Part shown: in pieces, positions 32,649 to 43,183 of the stretch | Numbering within the stretch: position 1 is the first letter of the stretch | How the letters are laid out: each line of letters starts with the position of its first letter | Assembly: GCF_018130785.1 (NCBI RefSeq) | Contig: NZ_JAFCJT010000003.1 | Span: 62,001 to 126,000, forward strand | Source of the DNA: Bradyrhizobium liaoningense | GTDB taxonomy: Bacteria; Pseudomonadota; Alphaproteobacteria; Rhizobiales; Xanthobacteraceae | DNA: 64,000 nt | Direction of reading: 5' to 3' | Notes under the pieces: model-generated | Databases searched by the model: none | The model's input: the letters and a program-made list of their open reading frames with translations, nothing else | Told to the model about the DNA's origin: nothing | Made by a program: the position numbers and the translations under genes

Positions 32649-32788
32649 TCGTGTCCCGGACGCGCTGCAGCGTGCAACGCTGCTGCACAGAGCCGGGACC
32701 CAGACTCGATCGGCGACTTCGCTTGCGGCCTCTGGGCCCCGGCTCTGCAGCGCATCACTGACGTGCTGCGCTGCGTCCGGGGCACGAG
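32649..32788. repeat. Large imperfect inverted repeat between convergent genes
   Basis: The left part (CTCGTGTCCCGGACGCGCTGC, then AGAGCCGGGACCCAG near 32695) is roughly complementary to the right part (CTGGGCCCCGGCTCT near 32735, then GCTGCGTCCGGGGCACGAG). Arms span about 55 bp each. It could fold into a long hairpin and end both flanking genes; its composite build marks it as a dispersed element. Confidence 0.75.
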
Positions 32789-32791
32789 AGC

Positions 32792-34003
32792 CTATTTCCA
32801 CACCGACTTGTCGGCGTCCCAGCGCTGGCCCTTCAGCTCCTTGGCGAGCGCTTCGATCGAGCCATTGTCGTCGGGCTGATCGCCTTCCTCGTCGGCCGAA
32901 GCGTCATCCGAGAGGCTGAGCTTGGCGCCGCTGCTCTCATCGGCGGTCGTGGTCGAGGGGCTGCCGATCCACAGCATCAGCCTGTCGGTCGTGCCGGGCT
33001 TGTCGGGCGAGATCAGGCCTGCAACCTCGATCGTGTCGGTGAGCTCGAGTGCCGGAAAATCCTGGTTCGGCCGCTTGAAGACAAGCTTGAGCTTGCCGGT
33101 GGCCGGGTTGAAGCTGTGCGAGACCGGCCTTGCCGCCAGCGTCCTGCTCAGCACGCCGGCGACGGCCGAGGCGAGCTTGTCACGGTTGATCTTGTCGCCG
33201 TCGCGCCAGTCGGCGGCCGCAAAGCGGATGGTGCGGTCCATCTCGGTCATCCCCGCAGTCCAGCCCGCCGCGGTGACACCTGGCATCGCCTTGAATTTCG
33301 CCAGCAGCGCGGGCGCGCGTTCCGGATCGACCGACATGTTGATGGTCTGCTCGCCGGCGCGCAGCGCGTCGCAGCCGACGGTAAGGCTCGCCAGCGTCAC
33401 CTCGACGTCCTGGCCCTTCAGGCTCTTCAGGAACTCGGTCGCCGCATCCAGCTTGACCTTGACCGCGATCGCTTCCGGCGAGACGTCGGTGAAATCCCTT
33501 GGCTGCGGCGTGATGCCGTCGTCCGAGGTCTGGTTGTCCTGGAATTCCTTCTCGCTGAGATCGGAATTGTCAGGCGAGGTGACCTCGGTCACGGTCTGGC
33601 CAATGCTGATCTGGCCGCGGAATTCGAACGTGTCGCCAGACTGTTTGCGCAACAGCTTGACGGCGACGGGCGCCTTCTCGCCGAGGCTCTGCGTGGTGCC
33701 CGTCAGGTTCTGGCCGGCGACCTGGAGATTGACGACGAAGCGGTCCTTGCGGTCGGAATTCTTCGCGACGGGATAGCAGACGTCGAGCACGGCCGCGGTC
33801 ACCGTCTTGCCCTGCCGCGTCTCCTTCAGGATCACGTCGGCATTGCCGTCCATCAGCCCGTCGATCGAGGTGAAATAGCGCGTCTCGGTTCCGCCCGGCG
33901 CCGTGGCCTTCGGCGACAGCTTCATCTGGGCGGATGCGACATCGGGCGAGACGGCGAGCAGGGCCGCCAAAAGGGCTGTCGAACAAACCAGAAGCGCACG
34001 CAT
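32792..34003 (-). CDS. Exported hypothetical protein
   Basis: This is a 403-residue protein of unknown function with a signal peptide (MRALLVCSTALLAALLA, cleaved near ASAQMK). No membrane segment follows. The mature part has two cysteines far apart (DVCYPV and VGCDAL) and repeated beta-rich stretches; the end is acidic (DDASADEEGDQPDDNGS) followed by a short helix with QRWDADKSVW. The ATG at 34003 replaces an upstream extension of 40 codons that overlaps the groEL terminator. It stands alone downstream of groEL on the same strand. Confidence 0.75.
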   Translation of the reverse strand: MRALLVCSTALLAALLAVSPDVASAQMKLSPKATAPGGTETRYFTSIDGLMDGNADVILKETRQGKTVTAAVLDVCYPVAKNSDRKDRFVVNLQVAGQNLTGTTQSLGEKAPVAVKLLRKQSGDTFEFRGQISIGQTVTEVTSPDNSDLSEKEFQDNQTSDDGITPQPRDFTDVSPEAIAVKVKLDAATEFLKSLKGQDVEVTLASLTVGCDALRAGEQTINMSVDPERAPALLAKFKAMPGVTAAGWTAGMTEMDRTIRFAAADWRDGDKINRDKLASAVAGVLSRTLAARPVSHSFNPATGKLKLVFKRPNQDFPALELTDTIEVAGLISPDKPGTTDRLMLWIGSPSTTTADESSGAKLSLSDDASADEEGDQPDDNGSIEALAKELKGQRWDADKSVWK

Positions 34004-34091
34004 CGATGAATCCTCGCGCAATCGAATCGGCGCGCCACCGTAGTGGGTTTTGGCCGCCGGTTGAATTGGAAAGCGGACGGGCAGGGTCGGC

Positions 34092-34120
34092 AAAAAAGAA
34101 GGCCGCCCGGAGGCGGCCTT
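34092..34120 (-). terminator. Rho-independent terminator of groESL
   Basis: On the minus strand AAGGCCGCC pairs with GGCGGCCTT (9 bp, 4-nt loop) followed by TTCTTTTTTG. It lies 26 bp after the groEL stop. Confidence 0.92.
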
Positions 34121-34145
34121 CATAACATTGCAACGGAACGGAGGC

Positions 34146-35924
<1,779 letters not shown>

Positions 35925-36221
35925 TTAGGCCATGACGCCCATGATGTCCGACTCCTTCATGATCAGGAGCTCTTCGTTGTCGATCTTGACTTCGGTGCCC
36001 GACCACTTGCCGAACAGCACGCGGTCGCCGACCTTGAGGTCGATCGGGATCAGCTTGCCGGCCTCGTCACGGCCACCGGGACCGACGGCGACGACCTCGC
36101 CCTGGGACGGCTTTTCCTTGGCGGTGTCCGGAATGATGATGCCGCCCTTGGACTTTTCCTCGGCGTCGATACGTTTGACCACGACACGGTCATGCAGCGG
36201 ACGAAATTTGGATTTAGCCAT
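35925..36221 (-). CDS. groES: Co-chaperonin GroES (10 kDa)
   Basis: This is a 98-residue lid protein that caps the GroEL ring. Typical segments are [19 protein letters not shown], the mobile loop [26 protein letters not shown] and [14 protein letters not shown]. It heads the groESL operon; a CIRCE element and a heat-shock-like promoter lie upstream. Its length and sequence are entirely normal. Confidence 0.98.
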   Translation of the reverse strand: MAKSKFRPLHDRVVVKRIDAEEKSKGGIIIPDTAKEKPSQGEVVAVGPGGRDEAGKLIPIDLKVGDRVLFGKWSGTEVKIDNEELLIMKESDIMGVMA

Positions 36222-36311
36222 GACGTTTCCCTTTGGAGGCTCGCTTCGGAAGTAATGGAAGTGTGTGAGGCGGCTTCCGTCCGCCCTCTTGCCGAGGATC
36301 GAACGGCGCGC

Positions 36312-36338
36312 TTAGCAATCGGGCTTTCCGAGTGCTAA
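36312..36338 (-). promoter_or_regulatory. CIRCE operator (HrcA site) of groESL
   Basis: TTAGCAATC-N9-GAGTGCTAA matches the CIRCE consensus TTAGCACTC-N9-GAGTGCTAA with one change (A for C) in one arm. It lies about 90 bp before the groES start and just downstream of the -10 box, where HrcA would block transcription. Confidence 0.9.
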
Positions 36339-36350
36339 TAGTGCGCCCGG

Positions 36351-36379
36351 AAATATGGCTTGGCCGCGATCCTGTCAAG
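36351..36379 (-). promoter_or_regulatory. Promoter of groESL, heat-shock-like
   Basis: On the minus strand CTTGACA (36373-36379) is followed after 16-17 bp by ATATTT (36351-36356). CTTGAC with a CCATAT-like -10 resembles RpoH promoters of alphaproteobacteria, though sigma-70 could also use it. The CIRCE element follows. Confidence 0.65.
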
Positions 36380-36546
36380 CAAGGGTGGTTAAGCGATTGG
36401 TGAGGCGGATATAGGATCGTGTCTACAACTTATTGGTCGTGCTGGCGTATAAAGGACGTCATTGCTCCGACAGCGGTTTTGCGCTTGGCTGCGCCAAGGA
36501 TGCGGTCGGGGTCCTGTTTGGGGGACGGTTTGCTCGGGGGAATGTC

Positions 36547-37065
36547 ATGATCAGTTCAGCTCACGCACGCACGGTTGCCAATCTGGCGGCCGCCTCTTGC
36601 CTGGCGCTGCTGCTCGGCGCCTGCGGCGGCGGTACGAGTCTGCCGTCCTTCTCGTCGTCGCCGCCGCCGGAGGCCGAGCCCGGCTCCGGTCCGGAAATGC
36701 CGGCGTCCATCCGTGCCGACGAGATCGTCGGCCGCTGGGGTCTCGCCTCGTTCCAGAACCCGGCCGACCGCGCCCGCACCGAGGCCGCGGCCCGGGCGCA
36801 GTGCAAGAACCCCTACGTGATCACCGCCGGTTCCTCCGGCGGCGTGATCATGCATCTCGCCGACCAGGCGACGCCGCAGGAGCTGCGGCTGAAGGGCTCG
36901 CCCAGCGGCAAGAACTACATCGGGCCGGCGGGTCCCACCCCCGGCGAGCAGGACCGCGAGATCGTCTCCTTCGACGGCCGCGTCCTGATCACCCGCTTCA
37001 TCGACAAGGACGCCGCCACCCGTTACGGCAACATGGTCTACGTCCGCTGCGCGCCGAGGGCGTAG
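36547..37065 (+). CDS. Lipoprotein, function unknown
   Basis: This is a 172-residue protein with a lipoprotein signal: CLALLLGACGGG gives a lipobox with the modified cysteine at residue 27. A Pro/Ser-rich linker follows, then a domain beginning IRADEIVGRWGLASFQNPADRA and ending MVYVRCAP. The strand pattern (VITAGSSGGVIMHL, DREIVSFDGRVLITRFID) suggests a small lipocalin-like or beta-barrel fold, without a firm family. Two cysteines (AQCKNP and VRCAP) may bond. The ATG at 36547 gives the correct signal; upstream codons do not. Confidence 0.78.
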   Translation: MISSAHARTVANLAAASCLALLLGACGGGTSLPSFSSSPPPEAEPGSGPEMPASIRADEIVGRWGLASFQNPADRARTEAAARAQCKNPYVITAGSSGGVIMHLADQATPQELRLKGSPSGKNYIGPAGPTPGEQDREIVSFDGRVLITRFIDKDAATRYGNMVYVRCAPRA

Positions 37066-37080
37066 TTTCTCTACTTCGTC

Positions 37081-37177
37081 ATGCCCCGGCTTGACCGGGG
37101 CATCCGGTACGCCGCGGCCTCTCTGCTCAATCACCGCCGCCTCTGGAATACTGGATCGCCCGGTCAAGCCGGGCGAT
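37081..37177. repeat. Pair of REP-like palindromes (BIME-like)
   Basis: Two palindromes lie 50 bp apart: ATGCCCCGG-N5-CCGGGGCAT (37081-37103) and ATCGCCCGG-N5-CCGGGCGAT (37155-37177). They face each other as in paired REP elements. They follow the lipoprotein gene and precede a terminator shared with cheZ. Confidence 0.85.
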
Positions 37178-37204
37178 GACAGTGGAGGGGACGGCCCCAA
37201 AACA

Positions 37205-37235
37205 AAAACGCCGGCGAAAGCCGGCGTTTTCTTTT
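37205..37235. terminator. Bidirectional terminator, lipoprotein gene / cheZ
   Basis: AAAACGCCGGC pairs with GCCGGCGTTTT over a GAAA tetraloop, then CTTTTT. The mirrored A run on the left lets it serve cheZ on the minus strand as well. Confidence 0.9.
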
Positions 37236-37254
37236 TCCGTAGTGTCGCGCCCGA

Positions 37255-38040
37255 TCAGTCGAACAGCGCGTCGATGTCGTCCTGCGAGGCGTGGCCGACG
37301 TCGCCGGCGAGCTTGGGGCCGTTGAGGAGCTTTTCGTCCTCGCTGCGGGTGTCGGCCGGCGCGGGCACATGGGCCTTGATCGCGTCGACGCCGCCCCAGA
37401 TCTCCATCATCGCATTGATGTGCTGCTCGATGAACTTCATCGTGGTCATGACCTTGCTGATGCGCTGGCCGGTCAGGTCCTGGAAGTTGCAGGCTTCGAA
37501 GATCGAGATGACGCGTTCCTGGATGTCGTCGGCGAGCCGCTTCTGCTGGTCGGCCGATTGCACCTTGGACATCGCGCTGGCCGCCTGGTCGATCGACTCG
37601 GCCGCTTCGAGGATCTGCTGGGTCGCCTGCTCGGTGCCGCCGACGACCGCACCGAGCTCCCCATTGACCTTGGCCATTTCGCCGCCGTCGAAGCTCTTGC
37701 CGTGCAGCGTCGCGATCTCGCGCTTGGTGCGGTCGATGGCGTCGTGGATGAGGTCGAGTTCGACCTTGAGCTTCTCGCACTGCTCGATCTGCGCCCGGTA
37801 GGTCTCGAGCATGGTACGAGCTTCGGAGAGCTCATGGGCGGTGGAGGCGTCGATCGCGGCCATGGCTGCGCTGCCGGACAAGGGCGCGGGCGCAATGCCC
37901 TTCGCCATCTGTGCGCGGATCGCACGCAGCTCCGCCATGATCTCGTTATGCATTGGCGCAGCCTCCTCAATCATTTCGGGGCTGGGCATCTCGCCGACAA
38001 TAGCCTCTTCGACACGAAAACGTTTGCGGTGAATAGCCAT
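37255..38040 (-). CDS. cheZ: CheY-P phosphatase CheZ
   Basis: This is a 261-residue protein of the CheZ family, which removes phosphate from CheY and ends the chemotaxis signal. The active-site helix carries FQDLTGQ (186-192), where Asp188 and Gln192 match the catalytic Asp and Gln of known CheZ. The C-terminal DDIDALFD is the expected amphipathic CheY-docking tail. Long helices with EQCEKLKVELDLI lie between. The ATG at 38040 is preferred over a start seven codons up. No other chemotaxis gene is near, so this is an orphan copy that must work with CheY proteins encoded elsewhere. Confidence 0.9.
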   Translation of the reverse strand: MAIHRKRFRVEEAIVGEMPSPEMIEEAAPMHNEIMAELRAIRAQMAKGIAPAPLSGSAAMAAIDASTAHELSEARTMLETYRAQIEQCEKLKVELDLIHDAIDRTKREIATLHGKSFDGGEMAKVNGELGAVVGGTEQATQQILEAAESIDQAASAMSKVQSADQQKRLADDIQERVISIFEACNFQDLTGQRISKVMTTMKFIEQHINAMMEIWGGVDAIKAHVPAPADTRSEDEKLLNGPKLAGDVGHASQDDIDALFD

Positions 38041-38354
38041 CAGGAACTCCCCCCACCTCACTCACGCGTCTTTGTAGGCAGAAGCAATTTAACACGAGGT
38101 TCACAGCGGGAACTGTTGCGCGGCCGCACGCGACGGCGCGAAAAGAAGCGATTAACCATGGGCCTGCGGCGTTCATCGAAAATAAACGCTGATCGCCAAA
38201 TTGCGCCGCTATTCGCGACGTGGTGAATCCAAACGCCGCTTCCGTTTACCAAACAAAGCGGCTTTTGCCCTTTATTGACCACGTCGCGGTCGCCGATCAG
38301 CCATCGGCTCCGCACGACGCATGTGATCTAGACGAAACAGTACAGAGTACGTCG
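38041..38354. other. Divergent promoter region, cheZ / L,D-transpeptidase
   Basis: This 314-bp gap lies between the divergent starts of cheZ and the transpeptidase gene. It includes AT-richer runs near 38160-38230 where promoters would fit. No gene or convincing box pair was found. Confidence 0.45.
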
Positions 38355-39170
38355 ATGTTCAAGAAAATGTCTGTCGCGCTGCTCGGCAGCGCTTGCACCT
38401 TCATGGCCGGCGCGAGCAGCGCCAGCGCCTTCGACAATAGCGTGCCGAACAATCCGCCTGCGGTGCTTTACCAGCCGCAGGTGCCGCCGGCGCCGGTGCG
38501 CGTCGCCTCCAATGCGAACATGGGCGGCGGCTTCATCGAGTTCCTGTTCGGTGACGGTCCCGGCCGCGGCCCGGCCTACGCGCCGCAGCAGCCGGTCTAT
38601 CAGCAGCAGCCCGGCTATTACGATCAGCGCCGCCTGCCGCCGATGGGCGAGCCGCAGATGCAGGGTGGATATCAGCAAGGCGCAGGTCTCCAGCAGGAGG
38701 CGGTCGATCCGCGACAGCGTCCGTTCGATCCGAGATTCGAAAAACAATCCGTTGACTATAGCGGCAAGGAAGCTGCCGGCACCATCGTGGTCGATACGCC
38801 GAACAAGTTCCTCTATCTCGTCGAGGGCAACGGTCGGGCGATGCGCTACGGCATCGGCGTCGGCCGTCCCGGCTTCACCTGGTCCGGCGTCAAGTCGATC
38901 ACGGCCAAGCGCGAATGGCCGGACTGGACGCCGCCGGCGGAAATGATCGCGCGCCGGCCCGACCTGCCCCGGCACATGGAAGGCGGCCCGGAAAATCCGC
39001 TCGGTGCGCGGGCGATGTATCTGGGCTCGACGCTCTATCGTATTCATGGCTCCAACGAGCCCTGGACCATCGGCACCAACGTCTCCTCCGGCTGCATCCG
39101 CATGCGCAACGAGGACGTCATCGACCTCTACGGCCGCGTCAATGTCGGCACCAAGGTCGTGGTGATGTGA
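38355..39170 (+). CDS. L,D-transpeptidase (YkuD family), exported
   Basis: This is a 271-residue periplasmic enzyme that makes 3-3 crosslinks in peptidoglycan or attaches lipoproteins to it. The signal peptide ends near ASAFDN. A Pro/Gln/Tyr-rich linker (residues 38-115) precedes the YkuD domain (140-271). The catalytic part has His231 in IHGSNEPWTIG and the nucleophile Cys247 in SSGCIRM, all intact. The N-terminus FKKMSVALLG closely resembles that of the unrelated secreted protein at 15085. A strong terminator follows. Confidence 0.92.
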   Translation: MFKKMSVALLGSACTFMAGASSASAFDNSVPNNPPAVLYQPQVPPAPVRVASNANMGGGFIEFLFGDGPGRGPAYAPQQPVYQQQPGYYDQRRLPPMGEPQMQGGYQQGAGLQQEAVDPRQRPFDPRFEKQSVDYSGKEAAGTIVVDTPNKFLYLVEGNGRAMRYGIGVGRPGFTWSGVKSITAKREWPDWTPPAEMIARRPDLPRHMEGGPENPLGARAMYLGSTLYRIHGSNEPWTIGTNVSSGCIRMRNEDVIDLYGRVNVGTKVVVM

Positions 39171-39189
39171 GCGCCTGACGCTCGACATG

Positions 39190-39219
39190 AAAACGGCCGC
39201 CTTCCGGGCGGCCGTTTTT
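39190..39219. terminator. Bidirectional terminator, transpeptidase / DUF2076
   Basis: AAAACGGCCGCC (39190-39201) pairs with GGCGGCCGTTTT (39207-39218), then a further T. It lies between the convergent transpeptidase and DUF2076 genes and can serve both. Confidence 0.92.
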
Positions 39220-39242
39220 GTTTGTCGCGCCGATCGAGCAGC

Positions 39243-40088
39243 TTACGCGTAGTCGCTGCCGCCGTCGTCGCCGCCGCCGAAATCGCTGTCGTCGGCCATG
39301 TCCACATCGTCGTCGTGGTCGTTGTCGTCGTAGTTCTGATCGTTGTTGTAGTTGTCCCGATCGTTCGACGCCTGGTCGGTGAAGCCCTGGCGGGAATTGT
39401 CGTCGCGGTCGCGGTTGGAGCCGATGTCGTTGAGACCGGCATCGCGCGCGAGCGAGCCGCCGGACTGGTCGCTGCCGCCCCAGGGACTGCGGTCACCGCT
39501 CAAGGCGTTGGTGTCACCGAAGGCCTGCTGGTGCGATCCGCCCATCATGCCGCGGATGCTGGAGAGCAGCAGCGAGCCGCCGACGACGCCGGCCGCCGCC
39601 GCCGCCGCCGTGCCGAGGAACGAGCCGCCGCCACCGGCCATCGGCGGAGCGCCATAGCCCTGACCCGGAGCTTGACCTGGAGCTTGGCCGTACGCCTGTC
39701 CGTAAGGCGGCTGGCCGTAGCCCGGCTGCGTCTGCTGCATCGCCTGGCCGCTGTTCCAGACCGGTCGCGCGTCACGCGGCGGCACGTTCGGAACCGAGCC
39801 GCGCGAGGGGCCTCCGCCGAACAGCGTGTCGCGCATCGTGTCGAGGAAGCCGCCGGACTGCGCCTGCTCGGGCGCATGGGCCGCCTCCAGCTCCTGGATG
39901 CGGTTATGGGCGCGCTTCAGCGCTTCGTCCTGCAACAGCGTGGTCTGCACCAGCGCATAGATCGCGCCCGGCGCCTTGCGCAGGCCGTCGGAGATCGCGG
40001 CGATCGCGTCGGGATCGCGCGGTGCATTTTCCAGTTTCGAAAGCCGGTCGAAAAGCTCGTCAACGAGCTGGCGTTCCTGCGGCGTCAT
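39243..40088 (-). CDS. DUF2076 family protein
   Basis: This is a 281-residue protein of the DUF2076 family, described as a possible periplasmic ligand-binding protein. The conserved N-terminus MTPQERQLVDELFDRLSKLE, with RDPDAIAAISDGLRKAPGAIYALVQTTL and QDEALKRAHNRIQELE, is clear. The middle is Gly/Gln/Pro/Tyr-rich, then a short hydrophobic stretch GTAAAAAAGVVGGSLLLSSIRG, and a very acidic Asp/Asn tail. No signal peptide is obvious, so location is uncertain. It stands alone and is convergent with the transpeptidase gene. Confidence 0.88.
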   Translation of the reverse strand: MTPQERQLVDELFDRLSKLENAPRDPDAIAAISDGLRKAPGAIYALVQTTLLQDEALKRAHNRIQELEAAHAPEQAQSGGFLDTMRDTLFGGGPSRGSVPNVPPRDARPVWNSGQAMQQTQPGYGQPPYGQAYGQAPGQAPGQGYGAPPMAGGGGSFLGTAAAAAAGVVGGSLLLSSIRGMMGGSHQQAFGDTNALSGDRSPWGGSDQSGGSLARDAGLNDIGSNRDRDDNSRQGFTDQASNDRDNYNNDQNYDDNDHDDDVDMADDSDFGGGDDGGSDYA

Positions 40089-40215
40089 GATCAGTCTCCC
40101 TCGCGCAAATCAAGCGCGAGGCAGATGTAGGGTTCCATTGTGGCCCCAACAGTGCCGGCCGGATTAAATTTCGGTATGCGACAAGCTGCCTCGTTGGGCC
40201 GGCTTTCCGCCGGTT

Positions 40216-41061
40216 TCACCTAAGCGTGACGCCGCTGTCAGCCAGCAGGCGCGCAAATGCATCGCCCGAGAGATAGGCGTGCTCGCGCTCGCGAACGTCG
40301 GTCATCGGATCGAGGCCAGCGAGGATGTCGTCGACGAAACCGGGATGGCACATCACGAGGCCGCCATCGGGGAGGCCTTCCAGGAACTGCCGCATCAACA
40401 CGCCGAAATCGGCCTCGCGCGTAAAGTCATAGGCGCCGGCGAAGCCGGGATTGAAGCTGAGGCCGGCGCTGGCGGCGCGGCGGCGGAATTGCGCGCTAAG
40501 GATGTCGAGCACCATGGCTTTTGGCGAGGCCAGCCGCTGCACAAGAGGCAGGTCGCGCCCGCCCTGGCGCACCCAGGCCTTCGGAGCGACTTCGCTGACC
40601 GCATCGACAAAGCCGTCGCGCACCTGCGGATAGAGCTGCACATGCTGATGGCCGTCGACGAAGTCAGGCGCGCGCCCGAACGCTTCCGCGAACGCCGCCA
40701 GCTGCGCCTTGACCTCATTGCGAAAGAACTCGCGGTCGAGCCGGCGCGCAAGGCCTGCGCGCAGCAGCTTCGGGAACGGCATGAACATGTCGCCGTCCAG
40801 CGGTCGGAAATGCATGGTGAGCGGCCGGAATGGCGCCGACAAGGTCACGTGCAAGCCGATCGCGCAGCGCGGGCTCGCTTTCGCTGCGGTCCGGAGCGCC
40901 TCGATCTCGCCGCGCTCGATCGCAGGTCCCACCATCATCACCGAGGTGGCATTGAGACGGCCGCGTTCGATCAGGTCGCGGATGGCGCGATTGACGCCCG
41001 GGCTGATGCCGTAATCGTCGGCGCAGAGCCAGATCCGCCGCGGCGTCGCGGCGGCGCTCAT
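40216..41061 (-). CDS. ChbG/HpnK-family carbohydrate deacetylase
   Basis: This is a 281-residue polysaccharide-deacetylase-like enzyme of the YdjC/ChbG group, which removes acetyl groups from N-acetylated sugars with a divalent metal. Metal and catalytic motifs are CADDYGISPGVNRAI (Asp-Asp), GLHVTLS (His) and DGHQHVQLYP (His-x-His). The terminal CHPGFVDD is also usual. Its start overlaps the stop of the glycosyltransferase gene by 4 bp (ATGA), so the two act together, likely to place and deacetylate an amino sugar on a lipid carrier. HpnK of hopanoid synthesis is a relative, but no hopanoid genes are adjacent. Confidence 0.88.
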   Translation of the reverse strand: MSAAATPRRIWLCADDYGISPGVNRAIRDLIERGRLNATSVMMVGPAIERGEIEALRTAAKASPRCAIGLHVTLSAPFRPLTMHFRPLDGDMFMPFPKLLRAGLARRLDREFFRNEVKAQLAAFAEAFGRAPDFVDGHQHVQLYPQVRDGFVDAVSEVAPKAWVRQGGRDLPLVQRLASPKAMVLDILSAQFRRRAASAGLSFNPGFAGAYDFTREADFGVLMRQFLEGLPDGGLVMCHPGFVDDILAGLDPMTDVREREHAYLSGDAFARLLADSGVTLR

Positions 41062-42104
41062 TCGGCCGCCGTCCTGCTCGAAGCGTCGTCGGCCTTGTCG
41101 GTCTCGAAATGCTTCTGGCTATGCTCGGCGACGAAGTAGATCGGGCGCGCCTTCAGCTCGGAGAGGATCTTGCCGATGTATTCGCCGACGATGCCGATCA
41201 TGATGAGCTGCACGCCACCGATGGTCATCAGGCCGATCACGAGCGAGGGATAGCCGGGCACCTGCTTGCCCGTGGTCCAGACCTCCCAGAGGATCGAGAG
41301 GCCGAACAGGAAGGCGCCGCCGGCGAGGATCACGCCGAGCAGGCTGGCGAAGCGCAGCGGCGCCACCGAGAACGAGGTCACCCCTTCGATCGAAAGACCG
41401 AGCAGGCGCGCGGCGCTGAAGGTCGTCACGCCATGGGTGCGCGGTGCCGGCTCGTAGTCGACGCGGATCTGGCGGAAGCCGATCCAGCTCGCCAGTCCCT
41501 TGAAGAAGCGGTTGCGCTCCGGCAGCTGCCTGAGCGCTGCGACCGCGCGCGGCGACAGCAGGCGGAAGTCGCCGGCGTCTTCAGGGATCTTCTGGCGCGC
41601 GCCCCAATTGATCAGCGAATAGAACCCGCGCACGGCGACACGGCGCAGGAAGGGCTCGTTGTCGCGATGGGCCTTGGCAGTATAGACGACGTCATAGCCG
41701 TCCTCGATCCAGTGCCGCACGAGTTGCTCGACCAGGGCCGGCGGATGCTGACCGTCGCCGTCCATGAACATCACGGCGCCAAGCCGGGCATGGTCGAGGC
41801 CGGCCATCAGCGCCGCCTCCTTGCCGAAATTGCGCGACAGCGAGACCACCTGGACGTCGACCGCGTCGGCCGGCAGCGAACGGGCGATCGACAGCGTCGC
41901 ATCCGCGCTGCCGTCGTCGACATAGACAACCTCGCAACGCAAGCGGTAGCGCTGCCGCAAGGTCTTTGCGAGATCGCAGATGCGCTGGTGCAGGGCGGCG
42001 AGGCCCGCCGCCTCGTTGTAGACGGGGACGACAATCGACAGCCCCTTCGCGGCGGCGCTGGCCGCGGTGGTCGTCAAGCCGGAAACGTCAGAGCCCAGCG
42101 TCAT
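41058..42104 (-). CDS. Family 2 glycosyltransferase with C-terminal membrane helices (GtrB/DPM1 type)
   Basis: This is a 348-residue enzyme that moves a sugar from a nucleotide donor to a polyprenyl phosphate. The GT-A catalytic domain (20-250) has SIVVPVYNEA, VVYVDDGSAD, SLSRNFGKEAALMAG and FMDGDGQHPP with the DxD-like motif. Two hydrophobic helices (about 255-285 and 295-320) anchor it, as in GtrB and ArnC relatives. It is coupled by a 4-bp overlap to a ChbG-like deacetylase, a pairing seen in lipid A or O-antigen modification. Its final acceptor is not known. Confidence 0.9.
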   Translation of the reverse strand: MTLGSDVSGLTTTAASAAAKGLSIVVPVYNEAAGLAALHQRICDLAKTLRQRYRLRCEVVYVDDGSADATLSIARSLPADAVDVQVVSLSRNFGKEAALMAGLDHARLGAVMFMDGDGQHPPALVEQLVRHWIEDGYDVVYTAKAHRDNEPFLRRVAVRGFYSLINWGARQKIPEDAGDFRLLSPRAVAALRQLPERNRFFKGLASWIGFRQIRVDYEPAPRTHGVTTFSAARLLGLSIEGVTSFSVAPLRFASLLGVILAGGAFLFGLSILWEVWTTGKQVPGYPSLVIGLMTIGGVQLIMIGIVGEYIGKILSELKARPIYFVAEHSQKHFETDKADDASSRTAAE

Positions 42105-42202
42105 TGATCAAGGTTCCAGAGGCGTCCATTGTTCTCAGCAGCATATGGTAGCTGCCGTTTGCTGTCGCTACGCTGAACGGAGCTGCTCAGCAAACTTTGG
42201 GC

Positions 42203-43180
42203 TCACCGCCGCAGGAACGCCTCGAGCTTGGCGAAAAGCGGGTTCTCCCGGTCGAACACATAGTCGAGCGAAACCACCGAGACGGTCTCGGCGCCATGCT
42301 CGCGCAGGAAGCTCGCCAGCGCATAGAGCTGGCCCGGCGGGCAGTGCAGCGTCAGCATGCCCGATGAGGTCGGCCCGCCGAACGGGGCCTCGACACCGAA
42401 CCGGCTGTGGGCTTCGCCGAGCAGGGCCGCGTCGCATTGCCGGAAGCGGGTGCGGACCTCGCGGTATTTGTTGGCCCGCGCCCTTGCCGCGATGTGATCG
42501 AGGATGACGCGCGCAGTCTCCCGCGCCTGCGTCGACCAGTCGGCATCCTTCGAGGCGACCAGATTGGCCTGGCTGCGCAGGATCACACCGTCGTCGAGCA
42601 CCCGCAAGCCATTGGCGGCGAGCGTCGCACCCGTGGTGGTGATGTCCACGATCAGTTCGGCGCTGCCGGCCGCCGGCGCGCCTTCGGTGGCGCCTGCGCT
42701 TTCGACAATGCGGTAATCGGTGATGCCGTGGGTCTGGAAGAAGGCACGGGTCAGGTTGATGAACTTGGTCGCGACCCGCATCCGCGTGTGATGCTGCTCG
42801 CGGAAGCCGGTGGTGACGTCGTCGAGATCGGCCATGGTGCGGACGTCGATCCACGCCTGCGGCACCGCGACGACGACGTCGGCATAGCCGAAGCCGAGCC
42901 CGTCGATCAGCGACACGCGCTTGTCGGCGTCCGCGATGTTCTCTCGTACCAGATCTTCGCCGGTGACGCCGAGATGCGCGAGGCCGCGGGACAGCTGCGA
43001 GGCGATCTCGCTGGCCGAGAGATAGGCGACCTCGACATTGTCCAGGCCCGCGATGGTGCCGCGATAGTCGCGCGCGCCGCCGGCCTTCGACAGCTTGAGC
43101 CCGGCGCGGGCAAAGAACGCCTCGGTGTTTTCCTGAAGGCGGCCCTTGGAGGGAACGGCCAGAACGAACGGCGCGCTCAT
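42203..43180 (-). CDS. hisG: ATP phosphoribosyltransferase HisG
   Basis: This 325-residue enzyme catalyses the first step of histidine synthesis, joining ATP and PRPP. The N-terminal catalytic part opens [17 protein letters not shown], and the PRPP-binding loop is in the [18 protein letters not shown] stretch. The C-terminal 100 residues, ending [19 protein letters not shown] and [12 protein letters not shown], resemble the regulatory HisG_C domain. Short HisG forms are about 200-230 residues and need HisZ; here the long protein still sits 3 bp after hisZ. Feedback by histidine is expected. Confidence 0.95.
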   Translation of the reverse strand: MSAPFVLAVPSKGRLQENTEAFFARAGLKLSKAGGARDYRGTIAGLDNVEVAYLSASEIASQLSRGLAHLGVTGEDLVRENIADADKRVSLIDGLGFGYADVVVAVPQAWIDVRTMADLDDVTTGFREQHHTRMRVATKFINLTRAFFQTHGITDYRIVESAGATEGAPAAGSAELIVDITTTGATLAANGLRVLDDGVILRSQANLVASKDADWSTQARETARVILDHIAARARANKYREVRTRFRQCDAALLGEAHSRFGVEAPFGGPTSSGMLTLHCPPGQLYALASFLREHGAETVSVVSLDYVFDRENPLFAKLEAFLRR

Positions 43181-43183
43181 GAC

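Noticed and set aside
40216..42104. Hopanoid HpnIJK-type cluster
   Set aside because: Only the deacetylase resembles HpnK; the glycosyltransferase is of the GtrB/DPM1 type, and no other hopanoid gene is present.
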